Positions 21,883 through 33,745 of a stretch of 64,000 nt of DNA are shown here, piece after piece. Positions within the stretch are counted from its first letter, which is position 1; each line of letters begins with the position of its first letter. The notes below the pieces were generated by a model, which was not told where the DNA came from, ran no database searches, and worked only from the letters and a program-made list of their open reading frames with translations. This stretch comes from Macrotrachela quadricornifera (lineage: Eukaryota > Rotifera > Eurotatoria > Philodinida > Philodinidae): contig JAJEKB010020217.1 in NCBI GenBank assembly GCA_022393335.1, positions 220,267-284,266 of the forward strand. The letters are read 5' to 3'. Position numbers and translations under genes: made by a program.

Positions 21883-24800
21883 AAAGGAAATTAAATATTA
21901 ACTTTATGATTATTTATATACATTTTGATTTAAACAAATACTTAATATATAATAAAAACAATATTTCAATATTTTTTGATGAAATATTTTCTTACAAATA
22001 AAAAAAAACAAAGAAAGGAAATGACAAACTGACGCGAGCATATTTGTCTTAGAAAAAAATAAAATTTAATTAAATATATATTAATATACTTGTCATACAT
22101 GAGATTATTTTATTAGATAAAATTGAATTTGATTTGAAAGATTGTTAATTGAATATTACTTGTCTATATACTATTTATCTATTTTGAATATATTATATCC
22201 AAGGAAGAAAAATTTAATTCGATGTTTAATTATTTTTTTCGATCTATACACTCCTTATTTTTTAATTAAATAGAATAAGAGAAGAAAAAAAACCTGTTTG
22301 TTATCGTCTTTCTAGTCTCTAATGAATAGAATAACTGCATGGATGGTAATAAAAAGAAATGAACTAAATAATTTGTTTCTACACAAAATATTGCCTATAG
22401 AAACTAACAAGACATAAAGTAGATGAATTGAATTTAGACAGTTTCAAGAATACTAGAAAAAAATTTTAGTATATACTTATGATAATCTAACAGTTCTAAT
22501 AATATTAAATATTCAAGATAGTTGTCATGGGTATTTATACAAAGTTTAATTCTTTCGAACAACTATTTAATCATATTGGAAACTATATGTTCAAATCATA
22601 GTTTATTTATTTAATTAGTCAAATTACGTTCAATATAATGGATATGACATTATATTGATGCCTTTTTCTATTAAATAATTAATAATATTGCATGAATATG
22701 AAATTAACGATGATCATCAAGCAGTTTTCTACTTTTTTTTCCTATATTTCTTTAATAGAAGGTTGTAGACAAATTTTGATGTAACAGTTCTAATCTGTTT
22801 CAAAATTATTCTGGAGAACAAGAGTCGTTAGCATTGATTAGATATGAGCTATTAGAACGTATTGGTACAATCTAAAGAAGTATTCTAGTTCTTAGTTGAA
22901 TCGCATATGATGTACTGGACATAATAAAATTCTAAACATAACGCTTTGCCTTTATTTGAAAAAAAAGTGAATGCTCAATTTCAAATATTTTCATTACGAA
23001 AAATCTGATTTTTCTCATCGTTTTTTTGCATAGTAAGTTCCAGTAATGATGTTTAGTGGCACTAATTAAGGCAAATTAAGCAGAATGATTTCTTGCATTG
23101 TATACATTCTGTTAAGACTTGTGCGCATTTTTCTCTTATATAAGAAGCATTATACAATTTGCTTATCTTATGATAACATTCATAACATCTTTTCCTACTT
23201 ACAATTCCATTTTCTTTCCTTGGAATTTCTGTTAATTAATGAGCTTTATTGGTATTTTTATCAGTAGAAGTTTCATTCGTTCATAGTCGAGCTAGATAGC
23301 ATAAAAAGACATTGAAAATATGTTCAAAACTTATATTTGTGGTATAGAAATGTAATACACATAAAAAATAATGTATTTTAAAATTAAGAAGAAAATAAAA
23401 AGTGAACGTAGAATAAGAACTAGTTTTTTCTCATGAAGACAGTTAACGTGATAAGTATGAATTAAGTACGTTCTGTTTTGTAAAATAATATCAATTCATG
23501 ATTTTTTTGCAACATAACTTTTTCTGACAAAAGTATTTTACAGAGAGATTAAAAATTACAGAAATTTACACATATGTTTTTTGAGAAAATTAATAGAATG
23601 AATTTGATTAAGATTGTTGACGATTTCTGTTGTAATTGTTTGATCTTGAATAGGTTAATACATTACAGTCAATATACTCATACGTGATGCCTAAAATGAT
23701 ACCATCTGGACCAAAAAAATGATTGACAGCAATTGGTACCTTGCATTCTGTAGGTAAGTTATCAGATGAAGAAGTGTTCGATTTAAACGTAGACTTCAAT
23801 GACATTATTTTGTAGTTTCTAAATTTAAAAAAAGAAAAACAAAAATAAATTTCATTTCAAAATAGGTAGCGTCAGTCTTAACAATGACTTTACTTGAACT
23901 GAATGGTAGAAATAAATACCTGTTTTTTCTTTTCAAGAATAAAAAATTGTTTGTATTCTTTTCTTCGTCTGTTGTAGACGAAATTTAAAATTTCGTATAT
24001 TTATATCAGAAATCAATACTAATCATGCAAGTAGGAAGTGACGTTGTACATCATATTGCGAAATCTAACAATAAGGTAAAAAAACATGTGTGTTATGACA
24101 CTTTCTGTTCTATTTTCGTTCGTATTTTTTTGTCACAATGTAAACAGAAATAAATGAAGGGTAAATAAAAAAGGAATTCTTCACTATAGATTATATCGTT
24201 CATTTTATATTAACTATATCTCTCTTATTAGTATTTGTAATTACAAGACTGAACGTAAGTATTTTCATATGAGATCTTGTTAGTCTGTCATCAATAAGAT
24301 CCTTTATTACTACTTTCTATTTATAATCACGAGTAACTATGACTAAAATAAAGAAAAATTCCTAAAGGATTCCTCCTTCTTTCTTTTTATTTCTGATTTC
24401 TAAAACTTAAATATGGTTTAACCAATTAGATTGATATTTTTACCGCAGATAGAACACTCAGTATAACGAGGTATGTATTCAAAATAAAATTTCATCATTC
24501 ATTCTGAAAAATTCTGATTATTATTCCATCAATCTTTTTCTTTATGAAACATATATAAAGATTCTAAGCCAGAAATCGGATCTTAACTAACAGAAAGCTC
24601 TAAATCTTTTTAGAAAATTCAAAAACAGAAATGATCAATTTCATCTTGGAATGATGTTTCAAAGTATTTATAGTAAAAATATTCGTTCGATCTGATAAGG
24701 TTTGACGTTTTGCATGAAAAATTAGTTTTGAGAAAATTTCAAAACACATCGTAATCGAACTTTCAATAGTAGATTGCTTAATGTAACAATGTGCAAAAGA

Positions 24801-27293
24801 CTCTTTGCTTGTGTATGAAATAGTCAAATTTTAATAAATATTTGAACAGTAAAGTTTAATTTTTCGATTAAAAAGAGGAAATTCTCTTAACAAATTACGA
24901 TTTTTGATATTCTTTCTTAATATTATGTTTTAAAATATACATAGTGATCAAACTTTATTCATATTCTTGATTATTATACCAATTTGTTTTTTCAATGATA
25001 ATTTATTTGTCGTGAAATCATTTACTATACCAGTCAATCATGATACAACGTCAGATATACGTCTTGCTTATTGTGTTACAAGTATTATATTAATTGAAGC
25101 ATTGTATGATTGATAATGAAAGATAAACTGAACTGACTTTACTCACACTAAATATTAATATCTTTCAATATTCACGGTAAGAATGTGGAAAAGAACATCT
25201 ATTAAGTAGAAACGCATTTTTAGCATTTCAATATTTACATACACTTATTCATGGTTTATAACGTGATGATGATGATGATTAATATTTTAAAAATAGTGTA
25301 CCACTTGAAAACGTTTTGATGCAAACGTAGCTCTTCAAGATTTTATTGGAATATATTTCACATCATTGAGTAGTATTATATATCTCTAATTCAATGAATG
25401 GAATAACCAACTTGTTTTTCATTAGTTTTTATCAGAAATAATTGTACAATATGGGATAGTTTTAGACAATAGTAAATAAAATAATTTCTCATTTAAATAG
25501 TTTTATTACTTGTGATTGTGGTTCTATTTTGAATATTTTAAATATACGTGATTATACATCAAAAGTAGACGAAATAATTACTACGATTTGAAATACCGTC
25601 ATTGACCTTGAATATACTATATTCAATTTCTTTCATCTATTTGCTACAATTATTAGTAAAAAAAAAGAAATAGTTCAAGCTGATATTGATCTAGGACTGA
25701 ATTTCTTTTCCAATTCAGTTGCGTCAAACCCTCCAAAAACAAAATTATGCACATGTCACTACGACTTATACAAATATAATAGAAGCGAGACAATTATTAT
25801 ATGTAAGTACATAAGAAAGTATTGTCTTACAATAAAAAATAGTAAAACGTTGTCAATAAATAGACATTAATTAATGTATAAGAAAGTTTTATTGCTTGAA
25901 TTAGAAGAGAATATGATAATAACATTATGATATTACCGTTAATTTTGAAATAATATTACATTCACTTCTTAATAAAAGCTAATTGTCATGTCAATAGTGC
26001 AATCTTTTAAATCTATATTAAAGTAATAAATATTGGAGAGATGATTAGTACTGATGTTGTTATAGTTTAAAACCACACTTCTGAATATGACCAATGGTGA
26101 AATTGTGCTTCTAAAACAATTATTCGATCTTGAACTTGTTCATTTGGTAATAAATGAAATGAAAAGAATGTCTTTTTCTTTTACTGTTAGAACAGTCTTA
26201 AACGTTGCATAAGATGTAACTAAAGGGTTTTTATTTCGGCTTGAATTATATACAATTAGACAACATGAATGTTTGCAATTAAGCTGAACAGAAATAATCT
26301 GAGAAAAAGATTTTTTTTATGCTTTGTATATTTTACCGCTTACATAACTAAAGTATATCATCGACTAGAATCTAAAAAATAGTTTCAATTGACTATAAAC
26401 AAATAAAGATAATCGATTATTGGTCGTCTCTTCTTCTGATTAGATAAACATTAATGTTACTTTAGTATATTATGTTACAAAGATTCGATAATACAGCCAC
26501 ATGTTATCAATGCTTCTTTGCATTAGAATAGACCGACGGAGTGACAACGTATTCGTTTCTCAAGAGTTATCATCATGCTTGTACAATTCTGTTCTCTTCT
26601 ATACATCTCAAGCTATTTGCTCATCGATGTTCTATGAATTCTATTCGCATATTAAGGTGGTTCGACTCCATAAACCATCGCTCATGAGATCTTTGCTAAT
26701 TGTTTTGTGTTTTGTGTTTATACTTTGCTTTAATGCTTTCTCTCGTTATAAATTATTTGTAGTCGGCATTATACCCTTTAGGTCCTATCATGGGTACAAG
26801 GTGAAATAAACCAAAAATAAGTAATGCTTGTATATTTCTTAAAATTTGGTATTACGATGCATATTTATGAATATGCACTTTTCTGTATAAAACAAGTAAA
26901 TAGTTTACAAATAAGTCGTATGCCATTCTTCCATAATCAGAACAGATGTATAATAACAAATATCAATTTCAATTATTAATTCCTCGTTCAATGTTAAAAT
27001 GAACAATTAAATTCGTGTTAAAGTGATTAATATGTTCCTCAAAAATCCTTTGTATTCTATTGAAACGAAGTTAAAGCACTTCTTAGATCGATCATCAATG
27101 ATATTTTTTCAATAAGCATTGGATAATTGGTTCTCAAACTCTACTTTACGAACAAATTCAACTATTTTATTTTCTACGATGTTTTCTTTCATTGCAAGAT
27201 GTTACGATTGATGATATTTTGAATCAAATAATGTTGTATTACAAAATAGATATCTTTTTACCATACCATTTTTGTAACCATAATGCCAGACAA

Positions 27294-27361
27294 CAGTCTA
27301 AGGTGACTGAATGGCATCGCCATCTGACTTTTGAGTCAGATTCTAGAGTTTTTGAAGACTG
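27294..27361 (+). pseudogene. tRNA-like fold, probably a degenerate tRNA copy
   Basis: CAGTCT (27294-27299) pairs with AGACTG (27356-27361). Inside it a GGTG/CGCC stem (27302-27305 with 27318-27321, one G-T pair) encloses a 12-base D-like loop. A 7-bp stem ATCTGAC/GTCAGAT (27322-27341) closes a TTTTGA loop in the anticodon position. The length is tRNA-like, but the T-arm is not foldable and the B box is poor. It is more likely a decayed or tRNA-derived copy than a working tRNA. Confidence 0.3.
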
Positions 27362-27564
27362 CCAAAGCGTTACTTCTATATATACTTTATGATGTGTCAA
27401 ATGATCTTCATGGCTTACTAATAATTGATTATTCAAATGCAAATAGTTGTCAATGGGTACATCTGTTTATTAAATTTTATTTTTTCTTGTTCTAGAACGC
27501 AATAGAGATTGAAAACTTAGAGTTAGATACAAGTTACTGTAATCATGCATATTGAATCATATAA

Positions 27565-27650
27565 AAGCATTAGCATACAAACTCCTCATTGAATAAAAAT
27601 ATAAGCATTAGCATTCGAACTTCTCATTGAATAAAAATATAAGCATTAGC
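27565..27650. repeat. 38-bp tandem repeat, about 2.3 copies
   Basis: Units starting AAGCATTAGCAT begin at 27565, 27603 and 27641 (the last partial), with a spacing of exactly 38 bp and only a few differences between the first two copies. The array ends in a short CACACA run just downstream of the stop of the Gly/Ser repeat protein. Confidence 0.8.
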
Positions 27651-27680
27651 GCACACACACAATTAAAAATATAATGTTCT

Positions 27681-28535
27681 CTAAAATAAACCCCATAAAA
27701 ATGAACGTTTTTTACGATCACTTTGTTGATCTAAAGAGAAGAAGACCACACTATATAAAACTTTACTATTATTCAATAACCTACCTGGTTCTTGATCACT
27801 TTGAAATTGATTTTGACCATTTAATGTGTCCCCTTGGAATAAAACGCTAAGTCTTCTTTTTCGTGGTCGCAGTGTTGGCGAACTACTTCCTAATGGGCCA
27901 GAAGACACTGAACTACCTCCTTGTGATGAACGAGTTGTGCTACCCGGTAATGGTGATGAGCTGCCTCCTTGTGATGAACGAGTTGTGCTACCNNNNNNNN
28001 NNNNNNNNNNNNNNNNNNNNNNNNNNNNNNNNNNNNNNNNNNNNNNNNNNNNNNNNNNNNNNNNNNNNNNNNNNNNNNNNNNNNNNNNNNNNNNNNNNNN
28101 NNNNNNNNNNNNNNNNNNNNNNNNNNNNNNNNNNNNNNNNNNNNNNNNNNNNNNNNNNNNNNNNNNNNNNNNNNNNNNTCCACCTGCTGGTGATGAACTG
28201 CCTCCTTGGGGTGAACCAGTTGTACCACCACCTGCTGGTGATGAGCTACCTCCTTGTGATGAACGAGTTGTGCTACCAGCTGCTGATGGTTGTGATGATG
28301 AAGTACCTCCCTGTGCTGATCGAGTGGTACTGCCGCTTGATGATCCTGCTGATGATGAACTACTTCCTTGCACTGGACGAGTGGTACCTGAACTGGATAA
28401 TCCTGGTGACGTGCTACCACCTGTCGGTTGTTGCGAGAATACGGTTACAGTAAGAAGGACCTAATAAAAACAAATTTATGAAATATAAAACATAAGAAGT
28501 GTTCTTACCAACGATATTAGGATAATCGATTGCAT
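27681..28535 (-). CDS. Secreted Gly/Ser/Thr-rich repeat protein with basic cleavage sites
   Basis: Exons on the minus strand: 28535-28509, 28460-27785 (interrupted by an assembly gap) and 27730-27681 (stop). The two short N-terminal pieces join to give a signal peptide, MQSIILISLVLLTVTVFS. Then follows a low-complexity region built from a repeat of about 14-17 residues, GSTTRSSQGGSSSP, with or without AGG (42-51 nt). The C-terminus changes character: it has RPRKRR and DRKKR, both typical proprotein-convertase sites, the last leaving SFLWGLF at the very end. The final intron (27731-27784) is 54 bp, a multiple of three without an in-frame stop, so its retention would add 18 residues. Possible roles are mucin- or adhesive-like secretion or a peptide precursor; the family is not recognised. 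Repeat number is unknown because of the N gap. Confidence 0.65.
27993..28178. other. Assembly gap (186 N) inside repeat array
   Basis: A block of N interrupts the Gly/Ser repeat exon. The 42-bp repeats on both sides explain why assembly failed; the true repeat number and the reading frame across the gap are unknown. Confidence 0.99.
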
Positions 28536-31500
28536 GATGTTTGGCAGTACTAATTTCGTTGTCAACAACGATTTTATCGTCTGAGCGAAAATAACATGCT
28601 TTTATAGTTTTATGGGTTATTAAAAAAACAACTTTTATGCGTGATTCAAACACCCACATATTTATGTGTAAATGTTTTTTGTTTTATTTTTCTTTCATTC
28701 AACTTATTTAATAATTGTATTAAGGTGACGGCCTTATGCAAATCAATTTTCAAGTTGTTATTTACAGAGTGAATACTAGAGCTTAATGACGTTTGCTATT
28801 TTGTACCATACTCTCCAGGTATAGTACTGAATTATTCAATGATGAAAAAAAAATATATACATAAAGAACGAGGTCATTTGTTTTACGGTCAACATAGTTG
28901 TTTTTCCTGTTCTGCATATATCGATATAAAAAAAATAAAAAATATAAATGGAATACAAGTACGTAAATTTCAATGAATAGGGTCTCTATGAAAAAAGGCA
29001 TCCTTAAAAGTTAAGGTTGGTGTTAAGCTGCATTCGGTACTGCAAATCTATTTTCATCAGATGTGTTCCATATATTTTATTATTTTAAGAAAACAAATTT
29101 CTGCCATATATTCTAGATCAATCAAGTATGCAATTTTATATTATAGAAATCCCTTTGAATAGACAGATCTTAATGTGACCCTTCTTGTTAACGTAGTATT
29201 TTCATGAATATTATTAAACTGATATTCAAACTCTAGATCTTCATCCGTATTGTTGTGACATAATTGATTTTTCAAAAATAATTTCAGAAACGAAAAATTA
29301 CACTCAGATGAAATGATAATGTGTATTTGAATTGCTATAAACTACAAATAGTTATATAATTTCAAAGATAATAATTGGCAGTTTTTTTATTCATGTGAAA
29401 CATAATCAATCATTATTTGAATGTTTAATTTGATTGACTTGTAAATACATATAAAACCGACGTAAACGATAGTTTCTTTTATTATTTGAAATAATTAACA
29501 TTAATAGAAGTGGCAAACAGATAATTGCCTACTATTAAAAATCTTTTCCTAGAAATTTTCTATAAATATCCATTGTAGGATAATGAGATTATTAATACTA
29601 TTCTTATATAAAATATCCGGTAATAATAAGCAATTTTCACATCATTATTAATCTTTTTATGTCACGAAATCAATAGGAATTTCTTTTTACATGTAAACAT
29701 TACTATATAATGTACAAGTTTTTGTTTTAATACATCATTTTTGTATCCAATTATTCTTGTATAATTCATATATACAGTGGTTTGTAAGAAAACTTGAACA
29801 CCATTTTCTATTGATATTAATGTATATACAAGTCTTGTTCAAATTATTTTTCATTGTGATTGATAGGCATATAAAATGCACTATAAAACGGCATAATTTG
29901 ATATTCCTTTTATTTACCTTTAGAATAAATAGCAAACAAAGATCGTCATTACTTAGATCTAGAAAGATTATTTATAACACAAATTCCAATATTTTGAACT
30001 ACTTCATTTGAAAGATGATAACATTTATTAATATTACTTTTGAATTCCTTTTCTTAATATTACACTTTATGACTAGTAGAAGCTCCGACGGAGTTGTCAT
30101 ACAAAATATTTAATGATAACTTACGTGTTTATATTGTATTAATGGTAAAAAATTGTCTAATGACACGACTGATACATATTTTTAGTCATCTGTTTCACTT
30201 GAGTCATCTTATGAGTATAATTTTTTCTGGTACAATATTGATCTCGTCATCATCTATATCTAACAGCAAAAATATAGGTGGCTTTCAAGCATATAAAATT
30301 ACTAAAACTCCTTGAAAGTGGATTTTCAATGTATAATAGACAGCACACCTATATTTACAATATGATCCGATGTATAATTTTTTTTACTTTTATTGGTATA
30401 TATTTCAATTGTTTGTTTCAACATTTTGACCAAGAACGATTTATTTTAGTCTAGTTTTATTGTACCAGATAATCCTTAGTATAGTGCCTGTTTTGTGACG
30501 GATCACATAGCTAGATCTTACGGTTGTGTTTTAATAGTATAATATTGATACATGATAGACTTTCAAAGATAAAAAAAAACTCTAAAACAATAATGCTTAC
30601 AGCACTTTTGAGCTATAGAAGAAAGATCTTAATCTTAAAATAAAAAACAATTGTCCTAGTTTTCTTTTTTGCAAGTCACTGTATCTACTGATATATACAT
30701 AGTTGAATAAGAATCGCAAATGGAACACAACATACATAATATGAGTAGAAAAATAGATCAATAGACCATTCATCAATTGACGTAACGATATTATCAAAAA
30801 TACAAAATCAGTATTTATTTTTTTAGACATTATGATCAATGAAAGTCCTTGAATTTACTATTTCTGATCAATGTCAGAGTACTCAAATCAAGTATAAAGA
30901 ATATTTGGATGAAATAGAAAAATTGAAACAATATAATGGTCTCATTTTTTAATCATTATTATCAAGGCCTAACAATTGTTATCAAAAGATGTCTATCTCT
31001 TTTTTAATACTTGATAACAAATTCATTTATTCAGTTTATTTTCGAATGAAAATAAGAACCAATAATTTAATAGAAGAGAAAGATAAGCTTCCGCTTTCAA
31101 CATCCTAATTAATATGAACGTCCAAATTAGTCATAATATTTCAAAAACTTCATAATCAAATATACCTTTACATAAAAGAAATCATTAATATTCGTACGTA
31201 TAATTGAAGAATAATACGATATTTTCGAGTTTATCTGACATAATCAAAATAGATTAATATTATAACATACAAAGAATTTAACAAAACAATAGAAAAAAAA
31301 TCTATTTTAATAACTATTACAGTATATATACCTCGATTCACTCTCTATTGTTTCTCTTCGTCTAATATCTTCTATATTTTGATTGCAACTTTTCTTTGAC
31401 TTCATGTATCCTTTTCTACTTATATCTGTTTTCATATACATACAGTTATCGTTTACACAATAAACTGAGAGAAAAGAAAAACATGTACAGTGACTAATCG

Positions 31501-32175
31501 ATTTATTTTTCTTCATGTGAAGATCTATTTCCTTCATAGAAAAGTAGATAAGAATAACTTATCCAAAAACTAAATCTAACTATCAGAAATTTTCAAAACT
31601 CAGATATACGTTTATGCTATAATGAATTAACCTACATAAAAATAATCTATGAATATTTTTTTACTAGTATAATACTAAAAATTAAATAGATAAATAATAG
31701 AATCTCGATGATGAAACATAAAAAAAAAAAAAGAATAACTAACTCACAAGATTAGATTATATGGTGTTAAAAAAAATTGACCTCCAATTGAATATTGAAT
31801 GTTTCATCAAATAATTAGCAAAAACTTTTCTATATTTAACATTAAAAAAACTATGTTTTCAAAAATTTACATCAATCATAATAATCATCATATAAAACTA
31901 TCTCAATAGGATATTTTCCGTTTAGAAAAAGAAACACTTATTATCGTTAACATTTTTCTTTTATTCAAAATTAATGCATTCATCATCTACCTACTCATGT
32001 CTTTTTTTTTTCTTTTAGTAGATATATTTTAATGCGTAGGATATAATCAACATACATTGATTCATAAAAGACAAACTACTGAGATTATCTATTTATATAA
32101 ACAAGAAGAAGAAGAAAAAAAATCTTTCATTTACCAGTTAAATTTTATTTTTTAACTAAACAACATTAATAAAAT
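28536..32175. other. Intergenic with a Tc1-like relic
   Basis: About 3.6 kb between divergently oriented small secreted-protein genes. Apart from the terminal repeats of a Tc1/mariner-type relic (29775-30681) I see no gene. The ORFs in this stretch are short, Ile/Leu/Lys-rich products of AT-rich DNA. Confidence 0.5.
29775..30681. mobile_element. Degenerate Tc1/mariner-type element
   Basis: The left end TACAGTGGTTTGTAAGAAAA and the right end, read in reverse complement TACAGTGACTTGCAAAAAAG, both match the typical Tc1 terminal pattern TACAGTGnnTTGnAA; TA lies outside both ends. The interval of about 907 bp is shorter than an intact element and contains no recognisable transposase, so it is an old or non-autonomous copy. 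Confidence 0.45.
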
Positions 32176-32495
32176 ATGAAATTTTGGTATCAATATTTAT
32201 TTATCCTTTTATCTTTTATCATTTATTTTCGATCAACGACGGTATATTAAATTATATATTAATTAATAATATGATTTATTTATTTTAGGCTTATCCTTCA
32301 TCATATGGACAAGGACAACGTGGTTTTCTTCTTTGTCAATTATCAGCCGTTTCATGTAAACGTAGTTTGTTAAATACAGACGAAATTGAAAAATCTTTAA
32401 AAATGAATTTAAATGATCATTTTAAAATGTGTATTGATTCTAATAAACCTCTATGGTTTTGTCTTGATCCACCATTAAATTATCGAATGAAATAA
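32176..32495 (+). CDS. Small secreted cysteine-containing protein, possible peptide precursor
   Basis: Two exons, 32176-32241 and 32289-32495, 90 residues; too short and split to stand out as an open frame. Exon 1 encodes a signal peptide (KFWYQYLFILLSFIIYF). The mature part has four cysteines: GFLLCQLSAVSCKR, then an acidic/amphipathic stretch, then KMCIDSNKPLWFC near the C-terminus. The C-x6-C segment ending AVSC is reminiscent of allatostatin-C-type cyclic peptides (family pattern C-x3-AVSC), and it is followed by a dibasic KR. The usual aromatic residue after the last Cys is missing, and the other two cysteines may instead pair with it. Secretion is well supported; the peptide-hormone idea is only a suggestion. 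Confidence 0.6.
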
Positions 32496-33745
32496 AAAAT
32501 AATAACATCATTTTATTGATTTTTCAAATTTATTTTTAATTAAAAGATATCAATAAAATTAAACATGAAATAATTTTCAATAAAAATACATGTAAAACAA
32601 AAAATATGTAAATAAATTCTTAACATATAGATACGTTCTAATCAAAAATTGTCGGAAGGTCAAATAAAAATATTTCAATGTATAAGACTTCATCAATATT
32701 GGAATAAATAGACTAAAATATCAGTTTTTATGGTTTCATTCATTAATAAAAAAAATATTTTTTTTTCATCGAATTTTTTTATTTTATTGTATTCAATGAC
32801 ATACTTTTACTTTTATATATGACATAATGTACTTTTAATCATTAACCTATTCAAATAGTAAGATTTCATAATGTTTTTTTTTTCTTCAGTTATTTCAACC
32901 GAATAGCTATATTCAGCATGTTATTCCTTAGAGATCAAAAAACATTAATGACTAAAGCAATGAATAAATAATATGTATATATCTATAGAAAATCTAAATG
33001 TCTATTTTCATTTGTAAATATATCAACATTGATAATAGACTGAACTCTATAAAAAAAAAGTTAGTTTAGCTTTAAATTATCAATTGATATAGTTTAAAAT
33101 ATTGTTTTTCTTCATACACTATCTATTGTATAAATAATCAAAAGTCTATAGAAATGATTCTCATTTAAATTTTTGGAATATCATGTGATAAAATTTATAC
33201 ATCATATAGCAAATTTTAATTCATTGATATAAATGTCTCATGTCATTATTCGTAATAATAAAAATTCCAGGTCATTTCCTTCTTCCGTTCTTACATTATT
33301 AAGAAAAACCTTTCAGCCATTATATTTCTCAAGCAATTCATATTAGATATGTTAAAACATGATCTTATAGTCTTTCTTTCCTATTTGACTAATAAACATG
33401 CCAAGTGTATTTATATGCTTCGATTATTTTCATAGAAAAATAAATAATTCTAATAATAATATACTAAAAGAATTTATACATAAGAGAAAAAAACATGATT
33501 TTGCCAAAAACACATCTTAATTAACTTTCTTTTTTTTTTTTTTCATCGGAAGAAGAATGATAAGAACGATCTTTTTTTTTTATTATAGTACTAACGTCCC
33601 CATAGTGATCGTTCTTAATAGTGCTGAGAAAATTCTTTTCTTCTTCTTTTTCTTTCCTCATATTATTCTACTATGTCAATAAAAAGTATGTCAGTATAAC
33701 GTTCCTATTGAAGTTCATAGAGGTATTTGGAATGATAATAAAATA
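32496..33745. other. Intergenic upstream of GPCR
   Basis: About 1.25 kb of AT-rich DNA with poly-T runs (33530-33542). There is a short complementary pair ACGATC (33567) and GATCGT (33608) that could form a loose hairpin. It presumably includes the GPCR promoter. No coding exon is seen. Confidence 0.5.

Larger units (their letters stand above)
21883..27680. other. Long gene-poor spacer
   Basis: About 5.8 kb without a supported gene. It contains scattered peptide-like stretches interrupted by stops (22815-22874 and 24990-25340), a 10-bp hairpin at 22631-22657, a tRNA-like fold at 27294-27361 and a 38-bp tandem repeat at 27565-27650. It may include decayed genes that I cannot assign. Confidence 0.45.

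Noticed and set aside
23608..23805. Minus-strand ORF of 65 residues
   Set aside because: Somewhat protein-like (VPIAVNHFFGPDGIILGITYEY) but no family, no splice partners and no neighbouring evidence.
27826..28464. Plus-strand and other-frame ORFs across the Gly/Ser repeat
   Set aside because: They are shadow frames of the repeat array read antisense or out of frame and pass through the N gap.
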